From NCBI RefSeq assembly GCF_009389715.1, contig NC_052395.1, positions 18,020,229 through 18,084,228 of the forward strand: a stretch of DNA of 64,000 nt. The letters are read 5' to 3'. Numbering within the stretch: the stretch's first letter is position 1; each line of letters opens with the position of its first letter. The stretch comes from Phoenix dactylifera (lineage: Eukaryota > Streptophyta > Magnoliopsida > Arecales > Arecaceae). Position numbers and translations under genes: made by a program. Shown one piece after another: positions 36,700-49,706 of this stretch. Below the pieces are notes generated by a model, which was not told the origin of the DNA, ran no database searches, and saw nothing but the letters and a program-made list of their open reading frames with translations.

Positions 36700-37673
36700 A
36701 TTGATCTTTTAATGTTGGCGCTAACTTTTGAAAACTCCTGTTCCTGGATCTCTTGAAAGAGCTCAGAGCATAAATAAAACAAATTGAGAAATTTTTCAAA
36801 AGAAAAGAGCAGCCATGGAGAGGGTTTTTGATACTCCTTTCCTTTTTATGGTATCAAGAGAGAACACTTTGTCTTTCGTTGAATAACTTCACAATTTGAT
36901 ACTTTATGAATTAATTTCAACTCCAATTTGTATTATCAGCATGCAGCATGCACTGATCCTTTACACTCGTAACTTTTTCTAAACATAAAAAAAAGGAATT
37001 GCTATTCATTTATTGGAGACCACGCGTGGTGATCACCTTTATTTTTTTTTTTGCTAAGGGATCACCTTTATTAGCCTGTAGGTCTTTTCCACGAAATGCT
37101 CTCAGGTCAATTTCATTTATTTTATAATTAAAAGAATGCGATGTGATCATTAAGATTCCCATCACCGTGATTGAGAGATACCAGAAGCAGAGCCGATCCC
37201 ACAGCACTCTTGCCCCATCATCTGACCGTTCCATCAAGTATTGGATAAGAAAAACATATCGTCTAGCTTTAAGTAGCAGAACATGATGGAATGGAAAATG
37301 ATCATATCCTCCCTCTCTCTCGCTTTCTCTCCCCGCGCCATGTCCGTCAACTATTGTTTCCCACGTCGACCGAGATTTTCTCTTATTTCTGAAAGGCCCG
37401 TCCTTCTAGAGCAGAAGATTAGAGCGACTTATATTAGTTATATAGCTTACCACGGTTAGCTAAAATAAGAATTGGCCAAATCTTTGAGAACAGATGGCGC
37501 ATCTGAGATTGGTGGTAGACAGAGCCCTACTTCATACGGCAGAGATTTTTGACATCATTGTGTCGTCAGTCCTTTAGGTTGCTAAAAAAATCTGTGGCTC
37601 TCATTCTCCTCTCTTATAGCGTCTAGAATTATGCTCGTCTCCTAAGAGCTCCCACCCCCTGATTTTCTTAAGG
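36700..37673. other. intergenic stretch, no gene recognised
   Basis: AT-rich, with short A- and T-runs and a pyrimidine tract near 37308-37335. Nothing else supported. Confidence 0.5.
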
Positions 37674-38254
37674 TGAACTTTGATAGCAACGTCAAAAAAT
37701 ATGGATACAGCGGCGGTGCCAAATTTGCCATCAGAGAGATCAGAAGGCCAAATTAGTAGCAGTTAGGGTCGGTGAATTTTCGATCAGCCCCGTTGCTGGT
37801 GCCCGAGATCAGAGCCGTTTGAGAGGTCTCTTAGTGAGGCGGGTGCTGGGGTGTGGACCGTATTATCCTTAAAGGGGACTCAGCTATGAGAAGTGCTTTT
37901 GCTGCCGTACCATTTCATTTTACCAAGTTCAACGTTAGCCAGATTAGTAAAATTTTATTCGAATAGATTCAGGATCCAAGGCGTATTACCAGTGAGATGC
38001 AACTGCCTCATGACATCCGTAGTTTGTTGGGTGAGTACGGCTCCCATCAGGCTACTCATGTTTATAGGAGAGCAAAAGTGTTGCGGATTGGATGGCATTC
38101 TATGGTGGCTTATCACTCCGAAAATTTTATTTGGGAGAACCACGTCTCGATTCCATCTTTCTTGGAATTTTTTTTCCTTTCTAACTTTATCAACTATACC
38201 CACGCCCATTGTCTGTGACTCGCGAATGCCAAAAAAAAAAAAAAAAAAAAAAAC
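37674..38254 (+). pseudogene. 5'-truncated LINE tail with RNase H remnant and poly(A)
   Basis: Pieces read VNFDSN then GYSGGAKFAIREI (start of an RNase H domain), a middle with ILKGDSAM, then VYRRAK-like sequence in shifted frames. It ends in a run of about 24 A at 38231-38254. Frameshifts break it throughout. The order RNase H then poly(A) fits the 3' end of an L1-type plant LINE. Confidence 0.7.
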
Positions 38255-39100
38255 AAACTAATGTTCCACTTGCTTAAACAGAAGTTATTAAAATTGTTTT
38301 TTATTTAAACATAGTAATTTCGTATACTTCAGATGTCCCCTGTTGTCAATAAAAATGTAATCACCATACTGTGTAAGTATCATCTAAAGAAAAGATTCAA
38401 ATTTCACCAATTTTAGAAAGAAACAAAAAAGAAAAAAAAAGTTCTTAATCTGATTACGAGAGAGGGGAAGAATTAAACAATGCAAGAAAACAAATTAGTC
38501 AAACTAAAACGGGAAGATGCTTCTCCTGCACTCCAAGAGACCATCAATACGAGGAGTATTCTGAAATACCTTTGTATTTCTTTAATTCTTTCCATCCGTA
38601 ATTCCCACAGCATCATCGCCATCCCGACGGAAATTTTTGCATCTCATTCCTGGTTTTCGGTTGCTATTTTCCCGTTGGAAACGTAGCTCCAGAAATTGTA
38701 TAAATGGTCAAACTAAAACGGGACACCAAATTATTGATGGATGTGCAAAATTAACTTTTAAAAGGTAAAGCATTGCATGAGAATGATGCAGGAGATAGAA
38801 AGCTTTGACATAGGGCAGAAGGCGCATCATTTGCTGCCCTAAAGAAACCCAACAGCACCTTGGGCATTAGGGCCTGCATCGAACTTTCACTACTAGTATA
38901 ACCACGCCCAGCCCCAACATGGTCACAATGGAGCATTACTCAGTCAGGATAGAAGGCATGAAAGGCAATGTAGGAGGAAACGAGGTATAAATAGTGTTGG
39001 ATATGTAATTAGCTTTAAGAAAGATTCCAGTAATGTTTAAGCAGCAGTGATCAGGGCTTAGAAGGCCTGAGCACTTCCCTAGGACATCTAACAAACGGCT
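38255..39100. other. intergenic stretch, no gene recognised
   Basis: Contains a 16-17 bp direct repeat (TCAAACTAAAACGGGA near 38499 and 38708). Otherwise nothing supported. Confidence 0.45.
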
Positions 39101-39114
39101 ATTTGAACTATATT

Positions 39115-39757
39115 TAGAGAGGCTAACGAGGTCGCAGATTATATGATGTTTATGTGGCTACCTACTCCGAAGGTACCTTGTGATTGGGCAGGTGTGGCAT
39201 TTGTGATTAGAGACCATTAGCGCCAGGCTGATTGCTGTGCGAGGGTTGTCGTTCCGTTGAGGCCTCGCATTTGGGGCGGAGCTCAGGGCTGCATGGGAGG
39301 GGCTGATCCTATGCGAGACATGTATTGGAGGCTAACAGGATCATTCTGTAGGGGGATTCATCCGTCTTGATCGATCGTCTTCAGGTGGCGAGATGGGAGG
39401 GGGTAGAGCACGCCGCTTTTGTGCGACATGCAACGGATGCTACGGGAGTGTCGGGCCACTCAGGTTAGGCATGTCCTTCGGGAGGCAAATCAAGCTGCTG
39501 ATTGGGTCGTCTCCTTCACTGCTCAGCATTTCGGAGAGTTTTTGTGGACCCAGCATTCCTTAGTTTCTATTGCTTTCTGTAGTCTTTTTGATAGTGATGC
39601 AATTGGTTGTGCTCAAATGAGCATCATTTTGAGCAGTCGACCCACCAACAAAAAAATGAAGTTGTTTTGAGCACCTCGATAACCCTATTATTTTTTTAAA
39701 TTTTATTAAGATGTATTCGTACTCATATTGTATGAAAAAAAAAAAAAAAAAAAAAAA
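39115..39757 (+). pseudogene. 5'-truncated LINE tail with RNase H remnant and poly(A), second copy
   Basis: Shifted frames read like PKVPCDWAGVAFVIRDH, then MLRECRATQVRHVLREANQA then ADWVVSFTAQHFGEFLW, the C-terminal part of a LINE-encoded RNase H. It ends in a long A-run (about 39735-39757). Same orientation as the copy at 37674-38254. Confidence 0.75.
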
Positions 39758-40330
39758 AGCCCACTTGGAGAGCCCTCAACGGCTGGTCCATTTGTTGCTC
39801 CAACGGCTACATGGTTCCTCTGCGTAACGGTCCAATAGGCCAAGCCAACGGCCGCCGAAGGGGCCCAAAACGGAAACACCACAAGACCTCCACGGATAAG
39901 TTCCGGAAAAGATGGGAAACCCCTAAAAATTATAATAGAATTATTGTATCTTCTTCTTCCTGAAACACTCCTCCAAAAGCCACAATATTTATGCCATGGT
40001 GATTCATTGCTTGCCTAGAATTTAAACAAGACAGACATCCAATAAACAAATGGTTAGCTCTTCCGAAGATAGATGATACGTTGCGCTTGAGCTCCTCTTA
40101 GTTATATGAAGTTTTCAAAACCCCACCAATAGCAGATGGAGCTCCTGAATTGCCCAAGCCTCCCCTTGACTCGAATTCGACCACTGCTGCAAACTGGGGA
40201 ACGCAAAATCCACCAGAGAGACAAAACTCGAAGGAGCTGAAGAGACCAATGGAGTCTCCAAAAAGGTGCGTGGAGGCCAAAGTTCAGAAGAGCGTTTGAG
40301 CTCTCTCCAATGACAGAGAGAGCTCATTTC
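39758..40330. other. region upstream of the PPR gene
   Basis: No independent gene recognised. The last ~250 bases may include 5' sequence of the PPR locus, but frames are broken and no signal peptide or PPR motif can be read there. Confidence 0.4.
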
Positions 40331-42681
40331 ACACATCAAGCCTTCTTCATATGGGACTTTGCTGCGAGCTGCTCAAAGAGGGATTCTTAGAAGGGGGTCT
40401 TCAAGTCCATGGTCGCATGTTAAAGAGCGGTCTGGGATCCGATCCGTTCTTGCAATCCAGCCTCCTGAGCTTTTATGTGAAATGCGAAAGCTTGGATTTT
40501 GCTCGCAGGTGCTCGACACCAGCAAGGTTAGAAGCAATCTCGTCTGCTGGAATTCCATAATTACGATGTACTATCGAATTGGGCTCGTAGAGGAGGCCTT
40601 GTCGATGTTCCTTGAATCGCAGAATTATGGATTGAACCGGACGCGTTCACGTTTTCTGTTGCTATAAGAGTCGCAGGACAGCAAAAGGGACCCTCTCTGG
40701 GGAAGCAGCTTCATTCTCTCTCCATTAAGTTAGGATATGGAGAAGAGGAGTTTGTAAGCAACTCTCTCATCCAAATGTATGCTGCTTGTGAGAGAATAAA
40801 TGACTCGACTCGTGCTTTTTGAGGCGATTTCCACAACAAAGAGTCCGGTTAGCTTGGAATTCTATGATCGCTCGGCTAGTGGGAGCATGGGATCCATGGG
40901 TGGAGGGTTTTAATCTTTATAAGGAGATGTTGAGCGCTGGAAATCGAACCAACTCCTCTAACTTTCAGCAGCCATGCTGAAATCTTGTGCTGATATCGAG
41001 CACAATTCTATGGAAAGCAACTTCACTGGACAACTTATTGTGCGCGGTTTTGATTCGAATATGATTTCAGGGACTGCACTTGTGGACTTGTATGCAAAGT
41101 GTGGAGAATTAGAAAATGGAAGCAGGTCTTTGAAAGAATGAAACAGAGAAACGTCACCAGTTGGAATTCCATAATTAGAGGGTACTCTCAGATGGCTGCA
41201 GAGAAGAAGCTTTCAAACTGTTTTCGAACGATGAGAAGACAAGCAAACTATCCCAGATAAGTTTACATTCCCTGCTTTACTGACTGGGGTTTAAAGTAGG
41301 AGACCACGTTCCTGAAGAATTCGAAGCGATGCATGCATATATCTTCAGGTTGGATTTGGAGAGAGATCGTTTCATTGGAACTTCTTGATTGCTGTGTATC
41401 AGCAAAGCGAAAAATTGAGTATGCTAGACTAGTATTTGATGATATGGATTCAGATGGACAGTGGAGTTTGGTCTTCAATAATATCTGCAAGCGTGAAGGT
41501 GGCAGAGAAGAGGAGGCACTCCAGCTATTCATTGAGATGAAGTGTACTTAGATATCATGAAACCAGTCAGTTCATCTATTCAAGCTTGTTCTTGGCCTGT
41601 GGAGAGTTACCAAGGCTTAGAAATGGGGAAGCAGATCCATGCTCGCTGTTAAAAAGCAGTGATTCCTCTGATGTAGCAACAAAGAATTCCTTATTACCAT
41701 GTACTCGAACTGCGGGTGCATCAGTGAAGCATGGAGAATCTTCAATTCATAGCAAAACCAAACGTGATTTCGTTCAACTCAATTATTTCAGCTCTTGCTC
41801 AACATGGATCTCCAAAGAAGCTGCGGAGCTCTTCAGACAGATGAAACTTGTTGGCAAAGACCTGATGAATTACTCTCCTAAACCTCCTTTCAGCTTTCAA
41901 TCATGCTGGTTTGTTCGGAAGGCCTGGAGGTATTCGATTCCATGGAAGAAAATGAAGGGATCAAACCGAGATACCAACACTATGCATGCATGGCGGACAT
42001 GATGGCCCGAGCAGGAGTATTGAGAGAGCAATGAGCTCTAATAGATACCATGCCTTTCGAACCCTGCACTTCTCTATGGAGAACTGTTCTTGGAGCTTGT
42101 GGTAAAACACCGAAACATAGGAATCGGAAGGCAGGTAGCAGAGTTGCTGCTCGAATCAGAACCAAACGAAGCTACTAATTATGTACTCGTTGCTAATATC
42201 TATGCTAGATCAGAAAGATGGAGAGAAGCTGAAAGCGGTCAGGCATGTTGATGGAAGACAGAGGTTTGGAGAAGGAAATTGCTGTCAGTTGGATTGAGAT
42301 TAATAGAAGATTCATACGTTCAGAGTTGAAGACCAATCGCATCCTTTATCACAAGAAATATATGAGAAGTTACACGAGCTAATCACGGAGATTAAAACAG
42401 CAGGTTATGCACCTGACATTAGCTTCACGCTTCACGAGGAGGAGGAGAGTAGAAGAGAAGAATCACTGTTCTACCACTGTGAGAAGCTGGCATTTGCTTT
42501 TGGATCTTTCTACCGCTCAAGGGGCGACACTACGAATCATGAAGAACCTCCGGGTTTGTGGAGATTGTCACTGTGCGTTTAAGTTACTTTTCTCTGATCA
42601 CAGAAAGGAAGATTATATTGAGAGACACGCATAGTTCCACCATTTTGTCAATGGGGTGTGTTCTTGCAGCGATTATGGTGA
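40331..42681 (+). pseudogene. PPR protein of the PLS-DYW class, broken by many frameshifts
   Basis: Read across frames, a full array is visible: LQVHGRMLKSGLGSDPFLQS (40395), VCWNSIITMYYRIGLVEEAL (40540), GKQLHSLSIKLGYGEEEFVS (40700), WNSMIARLVGAWDP (40855), SGTALVDLYAKCGELENG (41070), TSWNSII (41155). Then E-type sequence, and the DYW region YAPDISFTLHEEEE (42405), YHCEKLAFAF (42475), LRVCGDCHCAFKLL (42550) and CSCSDY (42665). The last codons would be DYW-stop but for one missing base (42671-42681). DYW proteins edit organellar RNA by C-to-U deamination; the deaminase His/Cys motifs are recognisable. At least eight one-base shifts are needed to read it through. No in-frame stop independent of the shifts was noticed, so assembly error is an alternative to decay. 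Confidence 0.8.
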
Positions 42682-43100
42682 CAATAACTTTAAGATCTTG
42701 TTTCACTTTAATTAACATAAGCCTGCCAAACTATGAAAGTTAACTATTAAGATCTTGTTTCCTTTAATTACCTAAGCCTGCAAATCTATGAAGTTACTTG
42801 AACAACTGTGAGTGGTGTTGAACTGAGAACTCACTTGGATTGGATGAAAGTGAAATCGTGCAGGAAAGTAGAATTACATAATGCTGCATTTCAAATGATG
42901 AAAGGCTCCAAACACAGCCATTCATCTACTGTGGTGAAGAACAAGTTCATGTTCCAATTAAAATAAATACCCAATAGGCCTCGTCGGAGAAAATAATGAA
43001 GCCAATCTTTTTCGACTATCTTGAATAGGCCGCTGAAAACAATTGAAGACTGAACCAGTGACTGAAGCATCTTAAATTTGCCTGGCAACCAAAACATAGC
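42682..43100. other. intergenic DNA between PPR locus and ULTRAPETALA 3' end
   Basis: A short direct repeat (TTAAGATCTTGTTTC near 42689 and 42747). No gene recognised. Confidence 0.5.
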
Positions 43101-46100
43101 TTAAAATGCTACTTCAATGGCTCGAGAATGAAAAATAACCTGATGAAGAGGCTTAATTTTTTGCATTCTGAGTGAATCAAGGCAGGTCTGGCAGCTGCAG
43201 TCCGCGAAGCGACAGATCTCACAACCAAAACAGACGCATGTGGTGCACCCTCTGCACGACGGTGAATGCAAGCATCCCCTCAAATACCTTGCGGCTGGCT
43301 CGCTCCTCTTCATCATCGCAGCTAAACCCTGATACATGGAAGCAGCACACAAGGCATGACGCATAGTGAAATATAGAAATGGGGAGAAAATGCATGCAGA
43401 AATAATGATTGTGTTCAAAATATGGAAGAGTGAAGAAGTCCTTGAGATGACAAAATACTAGGTGAACAGATCATGTGCGAAGCACTACTACTAGGTCATT
43501 AATTTTTTTTCCCTTCCAGAAAAGCCTAATTTTTTTATGCAAATGTTTCTAATGTGCCATTGTACTACTAAAATCTTAAATACTTTGATTTAATTGGATA
43601 TTCTTGATGCACTGGCACCAACACATGGTAGCATATGCAGTTAAATGGTACTGTCCCATGAGGCCACCATTTTCTGTATTATAACTTGTTCAGGCAATGA
43701 TGATTAGTATGTCAGTTGAATCTGGAGATGCCTTACTCTAAAGCCTTGAATAAAATATAGGAGAATTAAGTTTCTCTAACAATCAAAATTTCAGTTACTC
43801 ACCCATGCAAGTCTTACTTCCCTTCTTCAAGCTTCCACTTTTGCAAAATTTTTCCCCCCTAACCCCAGTAAATGAAATTAATTAATAAATTAATAAAGCA
43901 TAAGAATTGCCATGATCCCACGTAAGATTTTCTCAGTTCAACTCACAAATTTAAAGAAAAAAAAGATGTTCTCAGATTCTAACTCTGTTGAAAACACTCT
44001 TCTCGTAAAGTCAAACACTCAAAAGAGTTTAACTTGTCATGATACCCTTAAAACACAAAATAAAGTGAATATGCACAATTAGATTTTCAGTTACAAACCC
44101 CTAAAGCAAACAGGCTGTAATTGCATTCAAATTACTCCATGGTTAAACCTGATCTTAATTCTATCAAATCCTTTTGATATTTTTCAAAAAAAAAAACTAC
44201 ATAATCCTACACTATATGCATTTACTTGAACTCGAATTGATGCACAAAGGAGCTCGTTGTAACTAAAACAGAACCAACGCTGATAGTAATTCCAGACATA
44301 AAACTATTTATTTGAAACACAAACTGATGAATAAAGGATAGAAAAAAAAGGATCTGTCAGCGGATCATTTTGCTTCTGATAAGCAAGAATTTGTCCCAAC
44401 TTAATGACATTGATGAACAGCTACCTGTATTACCGTTTTCATACTTTCATGATGTATTCCTACAATGGGATGCCATGTTATTCCCAGGGTTGTACATCTG
44501 ATTGCCATAACATTGTCATAAAGCAAGACAATGCCTTCTTCCACCAAAAATTATTGATTTACAAATTAAAGAAAAAAAGAGAACACTTACAATAATATTC
44601 AAATATATTTTCATACACAAAATAACCATGAAGCTTTAAATCCATCACTAGACCCATTTCAAGACTAGAGAACGACCTGAATATCAAGTGTAACTGCACG
44701 ATATACAGGCAAAGCATGAGAAATAATAGCAAAGTTGTGTACAAAGTAGGCTGTAACCAATTTGACATTTTTTTGCAAATAAAAATTTATTGTAGCAGCT
44801 ACACCATAAGCAAAACTTCTGTATGTCAACAAGTTAATATAAAAGAAAAGAGACGACCCTTCTTATATCTAAGGCACGAAGAATATGCATGGGTATGACA
44901 ACGATTAAAGAGCCATACAACCCAGTTAGAACACCTACTTGTCAAACTTTGAGTCAGAGCATTTCCAATCGAGATCAGCCACAGCATCATGGTAAATGCG
45001 GCATTCCTCTTTGGTCCGAAGGCGAAACCTGCGCTCCTTGTTACACCTTGTACAGCGGATAAACTCGTCGCGATGACATGGTCGTCCATTGGGACCTTTA
45101 TGAGAGCTATTGCCAGTTTTTGACATTTGATTGTAGTACTTAAGTAGAATTGTCTTTGACAGTGGAATTTTTTCACCTTTAACTATGACCCATACATTGC
45201 TCTTCCATTTCCTTGTAGTCTCCCTCCCAGAATGCTTCTCAAATGCAGCTGGGGTCAACTTATCTGAAAATTATATTCATAGCAGATCAGCCAACAGACA
45301 AGAAGATTTGGTTATTGGAGCTTATGAACATCAAGCCTACCATCCACATCAAGGTTCGCCATTTTGGTACTGGATCCCATACAAGTTGATCCTATTATAG
45401 TATTGGTACGCGGTACAGTATCGTAAAGTTCAGCATACCGAGTGTCGGTACGGTACCACATGCCGGTTTGGCAAACCTTGGCCCACATACATTTGAGGTG
45501 TGATATTGAATGCTCCAGAACGTGGAACAAATGCCAATATCTTTAACAGGCATCAGATATATTTCATGACATTGCAAAAATACAAGCAAGCATGCTATTT
45601 CATTGTAAACAAAAAATCTTCAGCTCGAAAAGCATGCGCAAATGGAATAAATCAAAGTAGGATGTTCTTATCCACATATAACAGTATATGCCTTCTTTGT
45701 GCACTCACACATAAATTCAGTAAAGGAAGGGAACAATATACATAATCACCAAAAAGCTATAATATGCATGTAATGGCATTTCTGAAGCACCCTTTTCGAC
45801 TTGAGCATCTTGATGTAATGAAGCAGAAGAACAATTAAAATACACAAAAAGCAACATACTGCTTTTAACTTTTAATCTAATAACTTGCCGGGATTTAATG
45901 GCATCCATAAGTTTTCATCCCAGATGAATTTTTAGAACTGGACTTCCTAGTTTAGAATTGCGTACATGCATTTTTACTTAGCATTTCTCTACAGAACCTC
46001 AAAAGAATCTAAAATAAATAACTGGGTTATGTGCTGAAAATCAGTCCGGTTGCCTAAAAAAGGTTTGTTTCATTTTCATTCTATTAACGTTATGGTCTAA

Positions 46101-47651
46101 AAGACTTAGATCATAAATGAATGCACGATCCAAGGAATTGGCATGCAGAGCTCTTCCAGACCAAAGTCAAAATAGGAGAGGCCCCTATAAGAATTATTAT
46201 CGGAGCAGGGAAGACAGGTTAAATCTGTTCACATGAAGGATATCAAATTATTTATTTTGGTACATCTATGCATATGCTACCTTATGCTTCATTTTCTCAA
46301 TAAAATAATGAAATAAATTATGCAGGGGTAGAGTGTAACAGACATTACAAGATGGTATAATCAAAAACAGAAATTGTGAAAAGCAGACCAAACTTGATAT
46401 GCTCATGGAGAGTAGTCAGAGATGTGAAAAATAGGATTAGTCAATCAACATAATATATGGTGTTCAACTCACTTGACACACTACTTAGGGCCAGGTATTT
46501 ACTAGTTATGATTCAGTTATTCCAAGTCATAATGCAAATTATATAATAGAGTTGGATGGAAAATAGTGTTGTTAGCTCCCAAGGCATCATTTACTGATGA
46601 CAACTGCAGTTGATGACAGCACACTGCTGCCATCGTTGAGGAAACAAAGATAGCCCGCTTCCTAGAACTGGGAAGCCCCCATAAAATCTTGTTACTTCGT
46701 ACACTCCCAAGAAAAATTGAGAAAGAACAGAGAAGTAAATCTCATCAATGTAAATCTACAAAGCAAGCACAAAACAGTTGAGTGAAGATAAAAAGTCTCT
46801 ACCATCACAAAACAAAAATCTGCCAGGCCATAAATAACAGTGACATCTCAAAAACATAGAGTCTAGAAATTAAAACATGCAGAGGATCTTCTTCTAACAA
46901 AAGTTCCATGCTCAAAGTTGGCTGCACGTGATAGTAAACGAATCAGACTTAAGACTTAGCATGAGAAGAAAAATCTCTCGAACAGAAAAAACATGCCAAC
47001 ATGAGAAGCAACCACACAAAGTCAGGCTATCAATCATAAGACGTGATGACCACATTGCAAAGATAATGGATTCATACAGCACTGCACACTAAAAAGAGCA
47101 GCACACAACAACACTAACACAAAAGGCTTCACGTATGTACCGAACATCACGAAATCATATGTGAATATAGCTGATTATTTATATAAACAGACACATATTT
47201 CACAGAACGAAGAAAACTACGCCACTGATATGAATGTGGCTGAGCTAATATACAAATAACAAGCACGAGTCAGTATACAAACATCATGTGTGCAAGAAGA
47301 AACAGATGCTTTTCTACCCTTAAAACACCCATCATCATCAACGCCAAGAAACTGTACCTGCCTCATATCTCATAACTATAAAACAACTATACCTAAGCAT
47401 TCAAGAGAGGAAAGCTCAGGAGAGCAAGAGATCCAACTGACCTTCCTGACAACCCGGTGTGCACTCGCAGCTGATCTCGAGATCGCCCCGAGGCGAAAAC
47501 CTAAGCCGCCCGAACGGCGTCGCCATAGCGGTGGCTCGTGCACCCGCACGTCATCTCGACGAAGTCTCGGCCTCTCTTCAACCCACTCATCTCGCTCAAT
47601 TCCTCGTCGGTAAATAAAAAGGCGACATCTTTTCCCGGAGCATAGAGCCAT
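43101..47651 (-). CDS. ULT1: ULTRAPETALA (SAND-domain trithorax-group factor), with three one-base frameshifts
   Basis: Three exons on the minus strand: about 47651-47442, 45263-44939 and 43321-43101. Exon 1 carries FTDEELSEMSGLKRGRDFVE and TCGCTSHRYGDAV, then in another frame GDLEISCECTPGCQ. Exon 2 carries KLTPAAFEKHSGRETTRKWK (SAND-like), VPLSKT-type ILLKYYNQ, and RCTRCNKERRFRLRTKEECR. Exon 3 has CDDEEERASRK, then in another frame RGCLHSPSCRGC then CVCFGCEICRF (Cys-rich C-terminus). Family role: nuclear chromatin factor that counteracts Polycomb repression and limits floral meristem size. Frames shift near 47629-47633 (GGGAAAAG), 47511 and 43280-43284. The exon 2 donor (GTAGGT) and exon 3 acceptor (TTTAG) are my best choices, not certain. 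Between shifts conservation is high, so either a recent pseudogene or sequence error. Confidence 0.85.
45345..45485. repeat. GGTACC/CGGTAC-rich dispersed repeat, copy 3 (intron of ULTRAPETALA)
   Basis: Contains GGTACTGGATCC, TTGGTACGCGGTAC and CCGAGTGTCGGTACGGTACC, the same words as the copies in the NAF1 intron; CCGAGTGTCGGTACGGTAC also occurs at about 3497. Confidence 0.7.
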
Positions 47652-49644
47652 CTCTCTTTCTGTCGGAAAACTCGAGAAACCTCGCAGATCCCTCTTTTTG
47701 ATACGAAAACAACGAAAATAAGACAAGAAACGAGCTCGGTTCTCCCTGGATCGCCTTTTAGAAGCTTCGGGGCGTCCCAAATAACGGAGGACTCCTCAAG
47801 GAGATCAAGGACGGTGAAAAGTCTCCAAACCCCTGTAATAGAGCTTGGAGGTGAGATCTGGGAGGAGCCCCACGTCAAGAACAGCACCAGACCGCTTCCA
47901 GAGGACCAAACCTCGTCCGAAGCCAGCCGAAAGGTACCAAAGACGCCGCCTTTTCGCTACCGCGACACGTCGAGAGGACAAAGGCCGCAAGGATCGACAG
48001 AAAGAAGCCCCCTCGCACACGCCTCTCCCATAATAAACCAGTGGACAAAGGGCTTTCCCCTCGTTACGCCAAGCCGCTTCCCATTACGCGCTTCCCCTGA
48101 CACTTTCCTCCCCCTCCTCCTCCTCTTCCTAGAGAAGAGAGAGCAGCTCCGATAGTGGCAGCGCGCAAGGACCCCGAGAGGCGAATCGTCTCAGGGGCGC
48201 GCTTCGCTCCGCGAAATCTGGTGGAAAGAATACAAAGGGAGGGGAGACGGGGAGGAGAGAGAATAAATTTGGGAGCAAGTTTGGATTCCCGAAAAGAGCC
48301 TGGCCGGCCTGGCCGAGACGATATGGGCAGTAACGCGCCCCGCTCGTGCATGACATGACATGAGAAAAGAAGTATATGTGGATTTTTGCATAACGGTCAC
48401 TATACTTTCCTGAAATTACGGATCAGTCTTCCTCGTTTCTCTCATTTTACAACAGTCCTATATATTTTTGAAGAAGCATTTAAATCGGTTCGTTAAATAT
48501 TGGATCCCCTCCCTCATCCCATGTCAAATAGGATTTTCTTTTATGCCAAAGAGTTGGACTTCATCAGTCTCTTCTTTTATGTGCTCCACCGAAACAAAAA
48601 TAAAAAAATAAAAAAAATCGACAAGATATCATTTGTTTTCATATTAGTTTTTGGTTTCTAACAGGTTATTTCTCTTAAACCCTATTCTCCAATCTCTTTC
48701 ATTTTTCTAATTCTTAATTCTTCCTCTCTAAATCCACTCCCACCTATCTCAAATTTTCTTACCATCTTCTTTAGAAAACAAATTTAACCTAATATTTCTC
48801 TTTCTCACTTCCCTCTTCCAACATCTACATTATGAAGAATTTCATAGGAGGGCTTTGCTAGTAGAATTCCTTTAAAAAAAAGGGTAAGATTAATTTTTCA
48901 TTTATTGACCAGCTATATAATTCAAAATTTTCCATGTTAACTTTATTTTGGTAAATAATTTGAGTTTTAAAAATATTTTAATATAATAATGATTTTTAAT
49001 TTTAGTTAATTACAAGATAAATACAATATGGATTGTACCATGTATATGCATAATGTTATCTAAAAACAATAATTATGAACCACAGAAAGTTGTCAAATAT
49101 TTGTTTTATTTATAGAGTAATTATCAAGAGTTTCAATTACAAACTATAATTAATAGTAAGGAAGTATTTGATGAGATAAAATACAAAGAATAATTAAACA
49201 AATTATATAAAGCATAGCAGTATGCAGTGTTGATGCATGAAATAAACAATATTAGTGCATACAATAAGTATTACCAAGATATATAACGAGAAGTATCGGT
49301 AGACACAACAAATAGTATCGGTGTATATGATAGCTATGCATAATGTATATAGAATATGTTTATAGTAAAAAATACTAGTAAAAAAACTTTATTACAAATT
49401 GTGTCACACTATCCACTATTTAAGTTTAGTTTATATGAAAATAATATAATCCTTAGTAAAATATATTTTTGCTTATTTAAGTTATTTATGATGTTCATTA
49501 CATTTTATGTTTACCACTTTTGGTCCTTATCCACTAATGTATAAATTTAATATCATTTTATAGTTTTAATAAGTAATTGGGTTGCTATTTTAATTTTTCC
49601 GATGATACTATGGAGGACGTTGCAATATTTCTTTTGTTTTGGGA

Positions 49645-49646
<2 letters not shown>
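47652..49646. other. upstream region of ULTRAPETALA, then AT-rich intergenic DNA
   Basis: 47650-48360 is GC-rich, as expected for a 5' leader and promoter on the minus strand; several open frames here overlap on both strands and none is convincing. 48360-49646 is very AT-rich with no gene recognised. Confidence 0.45.

Positions 49647-49704
<58 letters not shown>
49647..49704. repeat. (TA)n microsatellite
   Basis: About 29 TA dinucleotides without interruption. Confidence 0.9.

Positions 49705-49706
<2 letters not shown>

Noticed and set aside
38499..38724. 16-17 bp direct repeats as a target duplication of an inserted element
   Set aside because: No inverted ends, LTR or poly(A) between them; may be coincidence or small duplication.
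47814..48356. Several overlapping frames upstream of ULTRAPETALA on both strands
   Set aside because: GC-rich leader DNA gives open frames by chance; none shows a family signature.
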